This document shows, piece by piece, positions 29,290 to 40,410 of a stretch of DNA of 64,000 bases. A program made the position numbers and the translations under genes. How positions within the stretch are numbered: position 1 is the stretch's first letter; every line of letters begins with the position of its first letter. The notes beneath the pieces were generated by a model. The model was given only the letters and a program-made list of their open reading frames with translations. It was not told the DNA's origin and searched no databases. Source of the DNA: Nothopassalora personata (lineage: Eukaryota; Ascomycota; Dothideomycetes; Mycosphaerellales; Mycosphaerellaceae); the NCBI GenBank assembly GCA_033816765.1, contig CM066287.1, forward strand, positions 2,666,001 to 2,730,000. Reading direction: 5' to 3'.

Positions 29290-29696
29290 TACCTCGTATT
29301 TGCAGACTCTGAAACGAGCGAAGCTGGACGGAGCGGGACACCTGGCCACAGGGAGGGAGGGAGGGAGGGGTGCGACTGCCGATCCGATCCTAAGACCGCA
29401 TCGTCATCTGCTTCGTGATGCGATGGTAGGCAATGAGTCGCGTCCGCGGGATGTGCTGTCGTATGGTATGCGCTCGGTGGCAGTGGATGACTGGAGTATC
29501 GCGTCGCAGGAGTCCAAAATAGCTGGGGCCCGGGAGATGCTTGTGGTGCTTGGGAATGCTTGTATGCAGGGTTGCATCTTATAAAGTGGATCATTTCAGC
29601 CCTACGCACCGAGGGACCTCGTCTAGTCCTACCGCTTCTACAGTAGCTCGAGTTCTTCATGCTCACCCTCATACATATCCGTCAACGCGCCTCTTG
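29290..29696. promoter_or_regulatory. Divergent promoter of mnn11 and gep3 with G-quadruplex motif
   Basis: 407 bp between outward-facing start codons. At 29,351-29,370 the plus strand has five runs of GGG separated by single A, ending in GGGG, a canonical intramolecular G-quadruplex sequence. Confidence 0.7.
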
Positions 29697-31841
29697 ATGT
29701 TGAGAACTTGGCGTGTTGCTCGGCACCGCTTCATCACCACACCATCTGTACTGAGCGAACGTGCTGCTGGACTTGCACTGGTCCGGCCAGGTTCGCGGGC
29801 ACCATGTCCATCATATGAGAGTCGATGCTTCAGCATCACAAGACATCACCGACAGCATGTAGCCTCAGACTCTTCCCCGCCATCGATAGGACCGGCTATT
29901 CAAGATCGCGATGGAGCCACAGCTTTCGCGATGACACTCCCGGTCGTCTGTCCTGGGTGTGGAGGCCTGAGCCAGACACTGGAACCCGACGCCCCAGGCT
30001 ACTACAGCCAAAAGCAGAGGAAGGTCAAGAGAAGGAAGGCGGAAGAGGAGGCCTCCATCTATCAACAGGCCATGTCGCGCCTGTCTACCTCGGGAAATGC
30101 AACTACAATTGCAGAGCCAACAGCATCAACTGAACAAGCGCCTGCAAGGACGGACGTATTGATCTGCGACCGATGTCATGATCTGCTGCACCAGTCCAAG
30201 GGCACATCAATCTTCCATCCCTCGATGCAGTCCATACAGGCTATCATTGAGTCGAGCCCGCACAAGCACAACCATATCTATCATGTCCTTGACGCAGCCG
30301 ACTTTCCGCTGTCGCTCATCCCGAACCTCATCTCCACCCTGAGACTGCCTCGTCTGCGAACCCAGAACCGACGTTCGAAGACAATAAACCACGCTCATGG
30401 GCGAGTGGCAGATGTATCGTTCATCATCACACGATCGGACCTGCTAGCACCGCAGAAGGAACAGGTCGATCGCATGATGCCATATCTGCAGGACGTACTA
30501 CGGGATGCCTTGGGTCGGAGTCAGAAGAACGTGCGATTGGGCAACGTACACTGTGTGAGTGCCAAGCGAGGATGGTGGACACCACAAGTCAAGCAAGAGA
30601 TATGGGATCGAGGCGGTGCTGGCTGGGTCGTGGGCAAAGTCAACGTGGGCAAAAGCGCTCTGTTCGAGGTTGTCTTCCCCAAAGGTCGTGCGGAGTTGGG
30701 CGTCAAAGATCCGAAGCTCCAGGCAATGCTTGCTCCAGGCACATCGAAGGCGGAGGCCGAAGATGTAGTGGCCGCCGAACAAGCCCTGTCTGCTGCTGAA
30801 AATGTGATGCTCTCCGGAGACAAAGACCCCGAGCCACCAAGTAAGCCTTCGGAACCCACAGTATCAGCGCAATCATCCGAAACTACAATCCTGCAAAAGC
30901 AGGTGATTGCCTCGAATGATGTCGATGAAGAAGCCGACCTAGACGATGAAGACAGCGCATCTCTTCTACCGCCTATTCAACCGGAAAGACGGTATCCTCA
31001 GATGCCTATCGTGTCAGCTCTACCAGGCACAACTGCTTCCCCCATTCGAGTCCCATTTGGCAAAGGCAAGGGCGAACTCATCGATCTACCAGGTGTGCAA
31101 CGTAGCTCTCTAGAAACTCACGTTCGCCCGGAGCATGTGCCATCACTAGTGATGAAGAGCAGAGTTGTCCCGGAGCAGCATACGCTTAAAGCTGGTCAAT
31201 CACTTTTGCTGGGCGGAGTGATCAGATTGACGCCAAAAACCGACAAGGTCACCTTCCTGGCGTACGCCTTCACGCCGTTGAAAGCACACGTGTCTGGCGA
31301 TCAGAAAGCTGTCGCTATTCAGACTGGACTCTACGAAAATGGGGAACCTTACACTGGCACCGTAGAAAACATCGCCACGGACAAGGCCAAAGGACGTATC
31401 AAGAGCGCGGGCCTGTTCCAACTGGCATGGGATGTGACCAAGAAGCGCGCAGGTCCTCTGACAGACAAGGCAGCCGGAAAGCAGAAAGTGGAGAACCTGC
31501 CTTTTATCGTGTATGGCGCCGACATCCTCATCGAAGGCGTAGGCTGGGTTGAGTTAGTGTGTCAAGTGCGAAGTCGCCGCAAGAGCTTGATACCGGATGC
31601 TTTGAGCTCTGAGCTTGGTGAGAACTCACCCGAGAAGGAAGCTCTCCCTGAAGTGGAAGTATTCACCCCGAAAGGCAAGTTCATTGGTGTGCGCCGACCC
31701 ATGAACGCCTGGTTGATCGCGGGCCAAAAGAAAGTCGCGAAGCACGCCCAGCGATCCCGGCCCAGAATGAGCATTTCCATGCAGAAGAGGAAGGAAGGTG
31801 GCGCGAGAGGGTGCACAGCAGTCAATGCCGCTGCCACATGA
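29697..31841 (+). CDS. gep3: Mitochondrial circularly permuted GTPase, Gep3-like
   Basis: 714 residues from ATG 29697 (MLRTWRVARHRFITTPS), which gives a good mitochondrial presequence; the open frame upstream has no ATG. A zinc-finger-like CPGCGG and a second pair, CDRCHDLLH, bracket the N-terminal third. The GTPase motifs are permuted: FIITRSDLL (G4-like), CVSAKRGWW (G5-like), then GKVNVGKS at residues 313-320 (P-loop), LPGTTASPI (G2) and DLPGVQ (G3). This is the YqeH/NOA1/Gep3 family, needed for mitochondrial small ribosomal subunit assembly. Long acidic insertions lie between the P-loop and G2. It converges on the tetraspanin gene 49 bp away. Confidence 0.88.
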   Translation: MLRTWRVARHRFITTPSVLSERAAGLALVRPGSRAPCPSYESRCFSITRHHRQHVASDSSPPSIGPAIQDRDGATAFAMTLPVVCPGCGGLSQTLEPDAPGYYSQKQRKVKRRKAEEEASIYQQAMSRLSTSGNATTIAEPTASTEQAPARTDVLICDRCHDLLHQSKGTSIFHPSMQSIQAIIESSPHKHNHIYHVLDAADFPLSLIPNLISTLRLPRLRTQNRRSKTINHAHGRVADVSFIITRSDLLAPQKEQVDRMMPYLQDVLRDALGRSQKNVRLGNVHCVSAKRGWWTPQVKQEIWDRGGAGWVVGKVNVGKSALFEVVFPKGRAELGVKDPKLQAMLAPGTSKAEAEDVVAAEQALSAAENVMLSGDKDPEPPSKPSEPTVSAQSSETTILQKQVIASNDVDEEADLDDEDSASLLPPIQPERRYPQMPIVSALPGTTASPIRVPFGKGKGELIDLPGVQRSSLETHVRPEHVPSLVMKSRVVPEQHTLKAGQSLLLGGVIRLTPKTDKVTFLAYAFTPLKAHVSGDQKAVAIQTGLYENGEPYTGTVENIATDKAKGRIKSAGLFQLAWDVTKKRAGPLTDKAAGKQKVENLPFIVYGADILIEGVGWVELVCQVRSRRKSLIPDALSSELGENSPEKEALPEVEVFTPKGKFIGVRRPMNAWLIAGQKKVAKHAQRSRPRMSISMQKRKEGGARGCTAVNAAAT

Positions 31842-31890
31842 GATACCCAACAATAATCTTGACCAATATTATCCAGCTCAATTGGAGACC

Positions 31891-32884
31891 TCAATCTCTT
31901 TCCCACATGTTGTTCTCCGCCTCCTGTATCAACGGACTCGGCCTCACCCTACTCCCAACAACATGCGTCGCCAGATTACTATCCTGATTCAACCTACTCA
32001 CTTCCTCCCTCAGACTATCCGCCTCCCCGTCCTCTTCCACATCCCTAAAAGTGATAGCCGGCCGCACCCTCACCTCCTCCTCACCCCTATCGTTCGGCAA
32101 TCTAATCGCAGAAGGCAACCATCCCGCCTGCCCTCCCGCCACCATCACAAACAGCGCGACTTTCCACAAAAAAACCGCCACCGGCACCACCAAAAGAATT
32201 GTCGCCACTTTCCTCTCCATCCCCCTCCACGGCCCGATACATGCCTGATCCCTCTCGTACCTCACCACACACGCATCAGGCCTGTGCGTCTTGTCGGGAA
32301 AGGGAAATGCCATGTCGTGCACTCCGTTGAAACCGCAGCAGCTGAAGGCATCCTGGATTCTGCCGATATTGACGGCGTCTTTGGACCTGAAGAGTTCTGT
32401 CCATTTGTCGTGGAGTGGACACCACAGTCCTCCCACCGGGGCGAGATGCGTCCCGGCGAGGGTGGCGAGGACGGTCTCGTAGATGAGGAAGAAGGCGTTG
32501 ACGGCTTGGAAGGGTTTAGAGGTGGGAAGGTGGGAGCCGGTTTTGGTTGTGAGGTGGGTTTGGAAGGAGATGAGGGTTTCGAGGGCGATGCCTGGGGGGA
32601 GATTTGATGTTAGGGATTTTTCACTGGGGTTGGAGAGTTCCCCGTGGTTGAGACCACGTACCGGCTAGAGGGGGGAGAGCTACTGTCAGGGCGGAGTGGA
32701 CGTTGGGAATTGGAAGTGAGTAATAGTTGCAGAGGTGGAGAGCGTAGGCGGCGAGGATGGTGAGGGCGAGGAGGTACTTGGGATTCGTTAGCTTTTGCAA
32801 TGGACATTATAAGGTGCCATGCTATCTTACGACGATGCTGAGGGTTGTTATGAGTTGTCTTCTGTTCGGTTTGAAGCTGCCCAT
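31891..32884 (-). CDS. Tetraspanin-like membrane protein
   Basis: Exons on the minus strand are 32884-32831, 32776-32662 and 32591-31891, giving 289 residues. Introns are 54 bp (GTAAGA, GCTAAC) and 70 bp (GTACGT). Four hydrophobic segments are visible: after an RRQL start (YLLALTILAAYALHL), a second near residue 60, a third at AVNAFFLIYETVLATLAG and a last at TILLVVPVAVFLWKVALFVM. The large loop between segments 3 and 4 has the tetraspanin SCCGF motif plus later cysteines. The cytosolic tail is long and charged. Fungal tetraspanins (Pls1, Tsp2/Tsp3 groups) organise membrane domains. I cannot decide the subgroup, though a Tsp3-like assignment is plausible. Confidence 0.82.
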
Positions 32885-33460
32885 GGTGGTGGTTGATATG
32901 TACCAAATAGCTTGTTGTGCTTCGCCACTATAAAGGAGTGTGGCTTCGCAGCAAGGAAGAGCTTGCACGCGCCTGCCTTTTGTCACTGCAGCCGAGATTT
33001 GGAGGGGAAGAGATAGTGCAAATGCAGTGGTGAGACAGCGGAGAGGCAGACAAGTACATCTCGCCACCACGAAAGTGTGGGAGCAATAAGCACATTCATG
33101 TTGAGTACCCTCCTTCGGCTACTCCAGGTATAGATTACATGTATCTTACCCCGCTGCAGATGTCACACAAAGTACCAGCAAACATCCTTCCCGACAGCCG
33201 CAGTGAAGTGTGGGATGGAGTGGTGCAGCAAGGGCTCGCAATGTGGTTGGTCATGCATCCTGGGCATGGTACTCGTGGGAGTCATTACGGCCCGTCGGAC
33301 CTGACACCGAAAGTCAAATCCGCGCTAAAGGTCCCGAAGGTGAGGTAGTAGATACACATGCTTGCTCTGAAGATAACCCATTCTGGAAAAGCAATGCCCG
33401 CTCTGAACGCTTCGCAAAAAAGCCCAGCTCTTTCATGCCGTGCTCTCGACGACTATCTCG
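32885..33460. other. Intergenic between Mms22 3' end and tetraspanin promoter
   Basis: No gene seen. It carries the tetraspanin promoter and the 3' flank of the Mms22 gene. Confidence 0.5.
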
Positions 33461-36400
33461 TCATACATCAAGTCCGCTCAAAATATCATCACATGCTCGT
33501 CTCGCTTGCCGCTGTCTGCAACGATGGTCGAAGGTCGCATCGTATGTCTCACAGAAGCTGTCGATCGCGTGTAGTAACCCCTCTTTTTCGACTGCAGCAT
33601 TTTCCAGCTGCAATACCAGCTCTCTGGATGTGTTGCCTCTTCGTACAAAATGTCGACCTCTCTCTGCGTACCAATTGGTTGCGAATGTCTCTTGGAGATG
33701 CTTTTCAGCGAAGCTCTTGGTGTCTTGCCATACGCAGTCCGGTGTAGGCAGTCCGTTTGGCAATCCTAATAGATCGTCTTGCTCGGTCCCCGCAAATCGT
33801 TCACGCAAGGCTGTTGCTTGGCTGCGCAGCACGCTCAGGTATGCAGCTAGTTCTCGGCCAGCTTCAGTGGCGCGATCAAGGAACGCGATCAAAGCAATGC
33901 TGGCTTGGCCGACCGTGACCATAACTCCAAGCATCTTGAGCGCACGTGCCTGATCCAGCAGACTCGATTGGGCCAGTGTTGCAGCGATCTGCTGGCTTAT
34001 GCTGTGCAGGACAGAACCCACGGTTGAGATGGTCATCTTGACTGCAGCACAGTCTTCTACATCGATGCGATAGAGGAGGCTGGGCACTGCCTTTCTGCAA
34101 GCCTGGAGCACTGGGATGGCAGCGATCCAGGAACCGGGGGTCTCGAAGCTGTGAGAGATGTATACTGGAAGGATGGTCCGCGATATCACCTGCCACAAGG
34201 TTGGTCCTTGAGTGCCCGCCATACGAGAGCCCGTCATTGCTGTGGACATCTGATCGATGAGGTAGTCTTGTTGTCCGTCGATCAGAGCCCGCTCGACGAC
34301 GGATTGAACGAAGACGGCAAGTTGCGCCCTGCTCTGACTCTCCTTCAACTTGCTTGTATAGCTACGCAGTCTGCCCACTACGTACGTGGGGTCCCCAGCT
34401 GGCAGTGGGAACGCGGACGAGTCGAGGAAGAAGCGATCCACGGGGCCAATATCAAGAGTATATTGCTGCAAAGACGAAACAATTTGGTGTACGAAGTCGA
34501 CGTAGGCACCTGTAGCGCCTGCGTCAGCGACCACCGCACTGCTTACTGTCTGCAGCTCTTGATAATGGGTCTTCATGGCGTTCATCAGCTGTCGAAGCAT
34601 GGAGCTATAGATGCTTCGCAACTCGGACGATCTGCCTCGACCAAGCCGGACAGTACGGTCGTAGTGCTCTCGCATGTTAGACAGAATCGAAGATATCAGC
34701 GCCACTCGCCTTGTGCGCAGTTGGCTCAGCGTGATGTGGTACTTGCCACTGCTAGGTTCCAATGCGAAAGGCAAGTTCACGAGCAGCGGCTCGTTCGGCC
34801 AGTGGTCAAGTACCGCACAGGTGAGAGTGTGCTGAAATTTCAACGTGGCTTCCCTCTCGACCAGTGACAGCAGCCAGGCAGATAGAACTGCTTGCTTGAT
34901 GTCCTCGGAGCCATACGACTGCTCTACGAGACGTGACAGGAAGTACGGCGTGTATCTGCGCTTGTGGTTAGTGTCGCGCATCTGATTCCAGCTGTTCGGA
35001 CTGTATTCGTCGATATAGCTGTGCCAGCTTTTGTCATGCGCGATACTGGCAGAGCCTGCTATGCGAGTCCAAGCATCAACGGTTGCTGTTAGGAGAGTGT
35101 CATCCGCTGCTGCGTCTGCGCCAAACACATTGGATAGGAAATGCCCGGCGGGAGCAAAGAGAAGGCTAGCAAGACTCCCTTGGCTGTGATACACTCCGAT
35201 GTCGTCCTCGGCGAAGGCCTGTAAAGCATCAAGGTCTCCAAACTCCTGGCTGTCTTCGCTGCCTTCCGTCTGGCTGATGCTGCTCAGCGATCGGCTCTCG
35301 GCATCGAGAGCTGCGTTGACGACGGCTAAAGCCTCCATCATGGTACTGAGCAGTCGCCGTTGTGCGGGATCGAAGAGCTCGAGTATTGACATGAACCCGG
35401 TGCCTTCCACTAGCGCTTTGGCAGTCTGTAAAGTCTGTGTCGACTGCAGAGCACGCTTGAGTCCTGCTAAAGCGTCCACAAGAGTGGCAGCGATCTGAAC
35501 TTGGTTGTTCGCGATAGTGCTTTCCAGTATTGCAATAGGATTCTCAGAGTCGACATCATGTGCCTCTGATTGAGCCACTTCGAAGTCGCGCTCGGCTTCG
35601 GATTTGGCTAGTCGATATTGAGTCACCGTGATCTTGACCATATCTGAGTACCAATCGATCAAGGTGTGTAGTGTCTCCACAGGCTCGGTACTGGCGGCCT
35701 GGAAGACAGTGACATGAACCCATGCCCGTACACTAGCTCGACATGCTTCTCGGTGGGAAGTGCTGTGGTCGATCAAGTTCTGTAGTAGGTAGACACTTGG
35801 CCTGCTTCTTGCAGGCGCGGCACAGTACAGGGTGCAAAGCAAATCGTAATGATTGCGAAGGGCTTCAAGGTCGGCCTTGACCAGCGTTGCGTCCTTTCTG
35901 TATGTGCGAGCATGATTAGGGGTCAGCCGGAAGACAATGCTCTGTATCTTTCGAAGAGGAGCCCCGTGCGCTTGCATGCCTTTCAAGCTGGCTGCAAGCA
36001 TCTTCAGGAAGATGTGGAAAGATCGATCATCGGGCTGGACATGCAGAAAGCCTTCTGCCTCGAAGTCTCCAAGAAATGAGGGAGATCCTCGGTTCTCCTC
36101 GCTGTTCAGTAGGTGTAAGTTCCTCTGCGCGAAAAAATCGTAGATCGTGCTCAACGCGAGATCTGATTGCCAACAGCCCCAAGCATTCACCAGATAGTGA
36201 CACCTAGAGAGCACGGTCCGTGTATAGTCATTGACACTGGCACACCTTACTGCGCTAGATGCCTCATAAAGTTCAAATACTCGTCTCAGTAGCATTTGCG
36301 GTATACTCCACATTGCCATCGTGCTCGTGGAGAGATGGCCATCGCGAATAGTACCGCGGGAGTCAAAAGCTAGTGCTGGAAGGACAGTGAAGAGATCATA

Positions 36401-39400
36401 CCAGACTGTCTCCAGATGTTTGATCGAGCATGTTGTAGCATTCTCTGGGGCCAGGATGGTCTGCAGTATGGACCAAAACTTCGCTGCCAAATCGCCGGTG
36501 TCCTGAAGTGTATTGCTGAGGATGATTAAGCTGCTCAATGCAGGCACATCGTCTTTGAAGCCGACCTCTCGGTAATGAGCGTCATGGAGGTGCTCATAAG
36601 CAGCCCGCAGCGCGTCCAGCTCTCCTTTGACTGCATGGGTAGCTAGATGTTCTGCAACAACCAGCAACAGTGTCCTGGTCTTCATTTGCACGGCCATCGA
36701 AATTAAGCTGTGGTCACACAGCTGCAAAGCTTGCTTGGCGAGTACTGTCGAGTACTGCAAGATGCGAGTGCATGTCGTCCGCGTGTTAACAGCAGACTGA
36801 TGCTCTGCCAGCATCTCTGACAAGCTCTCAACAAGCTGGACCAGTCGCTCCACACATGCAAGTCGGTCTATGGGGTCCGAAAAAGATATGCATCGCGCAA
36901 AGTAACGGACAATCGACCGCAGAAGGTATGATGTCGCCTCAGTAAGCTCGCGACAAGAGATCTCGCCGTCCTCTTGGCCAGAGGCGACTCTAAGGTCACT
37001 CAAAATGTTCCCGATTGCTGCAGCGACACTTGTGAAATGCACCGCGACCTCGTCTTGCCAGACTCCCAATTCGAGTACTTCAGTCTTGAGGTAAACACGC
37101 ATGCAACCTCTCTCCTGGTCAAGGTCGCACTTATCCAGACTCAGAGCGTCGTGCAGCTCCCCACTGCCGATAAAGGTGCTCTGTTCGAAGAATGTGCCCG
37201 TTTTCACAGGCCTGATATCGAAGTTGCTCGAGTATCGCGTACCAAATGGACCCAGGTCCTGAAGCATAGGCTTTGGGGGATTCTGCGAGTGGTCCTCATC
37301 TTCGACTGTGATGGCAGTATCCGGTAGAGGCTCGCTGGGCTGTCTGTACTCGCGGGCTTCTACGTTGAGCTTGCGCGCTTGCCTTTTTCTTGGCCTATAT
37401 GGGAAAGACACGGCCTGCCGAGCCTCATGGGTCCCGGAACGTTCTGCAGGCGACTCGTGCGTTTGTCTTGTGCGGCGATTCGAAGTGGCCTGCCACGGTC
37501 CGCCTGTGCGCAGATAATGATCGAGTTGGAAGTCTGCATTTTCCTGGGTTTGAGTTCGCCGAGCAACATGCTCGGTCAAGCACTGCATGCGACGTTCGAA
37601 GACTGCGGATCGATGAGTCTGATCGAAGGAATGCTCCAGAGACTCAAGTTGAGCACTGCGCAGGCGCAAAGGGCGCATGCTTGGGCGCAGTCGTTTCTTT
37701 GGCGCAGCCTTTGAAGAAGGGGGCTCGTTGTTCCCATCGTCCTCGTTTGCTGTCTGCAACACACGCGGCGAAGGTAGTGCTTGAGGGGCCTCATTTTGCC
37801 TAGCACATCTCTCCGATTGCGATTGATCGCTCCTCTGATTTACCCGACCGACATTGGCTGGAGAGCGCTGATTACCAGAGATCTCTGCGAGCGCTGCTCG
37901 GACAGCAGGGCTCTGATGAGGTGTATAACCATTGTCTGCAGGACGTGCTGATCGCCGACTGGCGCGTGGGACAATGGTACCTTCGCGCCAAGCACGCAAG
38001 GTAGAAGATGCATCTTCAGTTTCATCGACTGTAGCAAGGCGAATCACCTTGTGCGTAGGGGAATGCCGTCCTCGATCACGATGACGACGAGTCTGCCGAA
38101 GAGCCAGTTTGACAAAGGAGGGAAGGGGTGCTTCTTCTGACCCGGAGTCATTGAGAGCATCCGCGATGCTGAGTTGGACAGGTGGTGGCCGCGGGGCATG
38201 CGTGCGCTGCAATGAAGTATTCTTTGGCCTGCTGTGCCGTCGACTTGTTGGTGCTTGTGTACGAGAGACGCGTTCCTCCGAGAAGTCTGTCCTTGGTGGT
38301 CGAGAGGCCTTGAAGGCCTGCGTGATTCGTGGCTGGTGGCCGCGGATCCTTTTGGCGTTTCGTGAGCGCGCAGGGCCTGCTAGCATGGGATCTATGAAGT
38401 CATTCTCCATGGGGTCTTCGTCCATATCACTTTGCCTCGCGAAGCCGAGCTGCCTAGAAGCAGCTTCGGCCTTCCGCTGCTTTAGACGAGCTAGAGACCT
38501 GACAGAAGAGTCCGATTCACTCTCTTCGCCCGAAAATATCGGGAAACCCGAACTGTCGGCTGGTGAACGTCTCCATGCGATCCTCTGAGCAACACCCTTT
38601 TGAGGCGGCCGCCGCTCAGGGGATGTGCTTGGTGGTCTCCGCCTGGTGCCTGCGACGGGCACCTCCCGCGGCTTTTGTGCTCTGAAATCAATTTTGAGCC
38701 ATGAAGCTGGCAATACGCCTCTAATTCGCTTCTGTTCGCGGCGTATTCGCTTGGCTTCAAGGTCAGACTCCGGCTCCGAATCGGAAGAGACTGTCACAAC
38801 CGGAGCTCTGGGACGAGAGCGGTTGAGAGTGGAGGCCCTTGATCTCCGAGGGGACGATTCCGATGTTGACTCGTCATCGCCTTCCACTCGCTTGAGATCA
38901 GACGAAATCTGTGGCGTTGGCAGAGGTGCGGGTGTCATACGCGGTGGCATCCGGAATCCAGAAGGTGCTTCTTCGACATTGCTCTTATCACTGCCAGTGC
39001 GTGGCGGTGATGGCGGTATGGAGAATTGTTCACGCTGCGTTTGCTGCGCTTCGATAGAAGCCGTAAGTTCACTTTCACGACCCCGGTGCTCTACTTTTCG
39101 GCGCTTGGGAAGTCGATGGCCAGAGGAGGTCTCTCGCTCAGCACTAGCTGGTAGCACGTCGAAGGAGTCTCGGGCACCGGTACTGCTCGCGCCGACTGGT
39201 GAAGAGGCAACATAAGGAGCACTTTGGCTCTGTGTGACGCTGTCCGAGGACTGACTTTGACTCTCCTCTTCGTCACTTTCTTGTTCGACCAGACGAATTG
39301 GCTGCACGCCTCTGGCTTTGCACTGCTGTAGATATAGAGCTCTGTCATACTGGTAAGGATTGAGCTGGTTCGGCTTTCGAGCACGGAAGTGGCGCTTTGC

Positions 39401-40060
39401 GACTGCCGTTGAGGTAGGGAACTGGTCTCCAATATCTCGTGATTCGACATGTTCAATCGCGGCTTGGGCATCCATTGTGATTCGAGAGTCCACCCTTTGT
39501 GGCTGAGGAGCGGTTGCTGCCGCCGTTGGAAAGACAGCAGGAGGCGAAACATCGCGCTCGCTCAGTGGTGAAGAAGCTGCACTTGATGGAGATTCTCTCG
39601 TCTCGTTTCTGGGGCGTCTCAGGATTGGTGGTAGATCGGGAAGACTGTCAGAGTCGCTGTCTGATATAGACGTCTGCCCGGAGAAGACATATCGTTCTGT
39701 TGCGGGAGACCGCTCCACGCTTGCATTTTCCACAGAGATTAGGACGCGAGGACTGGCGTATCCACACTTCGACGGTTGTTCTGGTGTTCGTGGACGACTC
39801 CGGGGTTTTGGTTTCGTCTTTTGGCCGCAGGTAATCGCCACCTTTGGTCCAATCCATGGTTCGTCCGCTGCCTCGAACTGAGCAGCATTTTCCTTCCCTG
39901 AGGACTTCTGTATGCTATCGGCCTGTGGATCCGGCACAACATCATCCTGATCGTGCTTGATTCGCTTTCGTGGCGGCTCTGGACTTGGGGAGGCAGCGCC
40001 CAAGCTGATCTCGTCGTCTTCAGAATCTTCCACCACGCCTCGATCCTGCCACCGCTTCAT
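33461..40060 (-). CDS. Mms22/Mus7 family DNA-damage repair protein
   Basis: Single exon of 2,199 residues beginning MKRWQDRGVVEDSEDDE. The N-terminal about 800 residues are disordered, acidic-basic and Ser/Pro-rich. They include the family signature segment EAKRIRREQKRIRGVLPASW near residue 440. From roughly residue 900 to the end the sequence is helical, as in the Mms22 repeat body. Mms22/Mus7 is the substrate adaptor of the Rtt101-Mms1 (Cul4-like) ubiquitin ligase, acting at stalled replication forks and after alkylation damage. Size and layout agree with Mus7 of other filamentous fungi. No intron is needed. Confidence 0.85.
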   Translation of the reverse strand: MKRWQDRGVVEDSEDDEISLGAASPSPEPPRKRIKHDQDDVVPDPQADSIQKSSGKENAAQFEAADEPWIGPKVAITCGQKTKPKPRSRPRTPEQPSKCGYASPRVLISVENASVERSPATERYVFSGQTSISDSDSDSLPDLPPILRRPRNETRESPSSAASSPLSERDVSPPAVFPTAAATAPQPQRVDSRITMDAQAAIEHVESRDIGDQFPTSTAVAKRHFRARKPNQLNPYQYDRALYLQQCKARGVQPIRLVEQESDEEESQSQSSDSVTQSQSAPYVASSPVGASSTGARDSFDVLPASAERETSSGHRLPKRRKVEHRGRESELTASIEAQQTQREQFSIPPSPPRTGSDKSNVEEAPSGFRMPPRMTPAPLPTPQISSDLKRVEGDDESTSESSPRRSRASTLNRSRPRAPVVTVSSDSEPESDLEAKRIRREQKRIRGVLPASWLKIDFRAQKPREVPVAGTRRRPPSTSPERRPPQKGVAQRIAWRRSPADSSGFPIFSGEESESDSSVRSLARLKQRKAEAASRQLGFARQSDMDEDPMENDFIDPMLAGPARSRNAKRIRGHQPRITQAFKASRPPRTDFSEERVSRTQAPTSRRHSRPKNTSLQRTHAPRPPPVQLSIADALNDSGSEEAPLPSFVKLALRQTRRHRDRGRHSPTHKVIRLATVDETEDASSTLRAWREGTIVPRASRRSARPADNGYTPHQSPAVRAALAEISGNQRSPANVGRVNQRSDQSQSERCARQNEAPQALPSPRVLQTANEDDGNNEPPSSKAAPKKRLRPSMRPLRLRSAQLESLEHSFDQTHRSAVFERRMQCLTEHVARRTQTQENADFQLDHYLRTGGPWQATSNRRTRQTHESPAERSGTHEARQAVSFPYRPRKRQARKLNVEAREYRQPSEPLPDTAITVEDEDHSQNPPKPMLQDLGPFGTRYSSNFDIRPVKTGTFFEQSTFIGSGELHDALSLDKCDLDQERGCMRVYLKTEVLELGVWQDEVAVHFTSVAAAIGNILSDLRVASGQEDGEISCRELTEATSYLLRSIVRYFARCISFSDPIDRLACVERLVQLVESLSEMLAEHQSAVNTRTTCTRILQYSTVLAKQALQLCDHSLISMAVQMKTRTLLLVVAEHLATHAVKGELDALRAAYEHLHDAHYREVGFKDDVPALSSLIILSNTLQDTGDLAAKFWSILQTILAPENATTCSIKHLETVWYDLFTVLPALAFDSRGTIRDGHLSTSTMAMWSIPQMLLRRVFELYEASSAVRCASVNDYTRTVLSRCHYLVNAWGCWQSDLALSTIYDFFAQRNLHLLNSEENRGSPSFLGDFEAEGFLHVQPDDRSFHIFLKMLAASLKGMQAHGAPLRKIQSIVFRLTPNHARTYRKDATLVKADLEALRNHYDLLCTLYCAAPARSRPSVYLLQNLIDHSTSHREACRASVRAWVHVTVFQAASTEPVETLHTLIDWYSDMVKITVTQYRLAKSEAERDFEVAQSEAHDVDSENPIAILESTIANNQVQIAATLVDALAGLKRALQSTQTLQTAKALVEGTGFMSILELFDPAQRRLLSTMMEALAVVNAALDAESRSLSSISQTEGSEDSQEFGDLDALQAFAEDDIGVYHSQGSLASLLFAPAGHFLSNVFGADAAADDTLLTATVDAWTRIAGSASIAHDKSWHSYIDEYSPNSWNQMRDTNHKRRYTPYFLSRLVEQSYGSEDIKQAVLSAWLLSLVEREATLKFQHTLTCAVLDHWPNEPLLVNLPFALEPSSGKYHITLSQLRTRRVALISSILSNMREHYDRTVRLGRGRSSELRSIYSSMLRQLMNAMKTHYQELQTVSSAVVADAGATGAYVDFVHQIVSSLQQYTLDIGPVDRFFLDSSAFPLPAGDPTYVVGRLRSYTSKLKESQSRAQLAVFVQSVVERALIDGQQDYLIDQMSTAMTGSRMAGTQGPTLWQVISRTILPVYISHSFETPGSWIAAIPVLQACRKAVPSLLYRIDVEDCAAVKMTISTVGSVLHSISQQIAATLAQSSLLDQARALKMLGVMVTVGQASIALIAFLDRATEAGRELAAYLSVLRSQATALRERFAGTEQDDLLGLPNGLPTPDCVWQDTKSFAEKHLQETFATNWYAERGRHFVRRGNTSRELVLQLENAAVEKEGLLHAIDSFCETYDATFDHRCRQRQARRACDDILSGLDV

Positions 40061-40410
40061 TTGATATCCTGAGCATGTCGATTAATGCTCCGGTGTGTGC
40101 TGATGGCGAAACGGAGATGGATGTCTGCACGAAATTATTGAAGTTGTGATGATGTACTCGAAGTTTGGGCGACGCGCCTCTACGCGTGCTAGCTTTCGCT
40201 CGCTTAGAATCAGCCCCGCAGAAGTCGAGGGCCCTTGCCTTGTTCGGCGTCACCTCTAGGGCTCTCGAACACCTTCTCACGTGAATGCTGTCGCTATCAA
40301 TCAGACAAGCTGTCTAGGCTCGTCTACAGGCAACAACAAAGCGTAGCTGTCGCAAATCCTCCCTCCCTCACCCAACGACCGCCCACCAACCCCACTAAAC
40401 CTTGGCGACG
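40061..40410. promoter_or_regulatory. Divergent promoter of mms22-like gene and sec17
   Basis: 350 bp between the two outward-facing start codons. The part next to sec17 is C-rich (CCTCCCTCACCC), a common fungal leader type. Confidence 0.55.
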
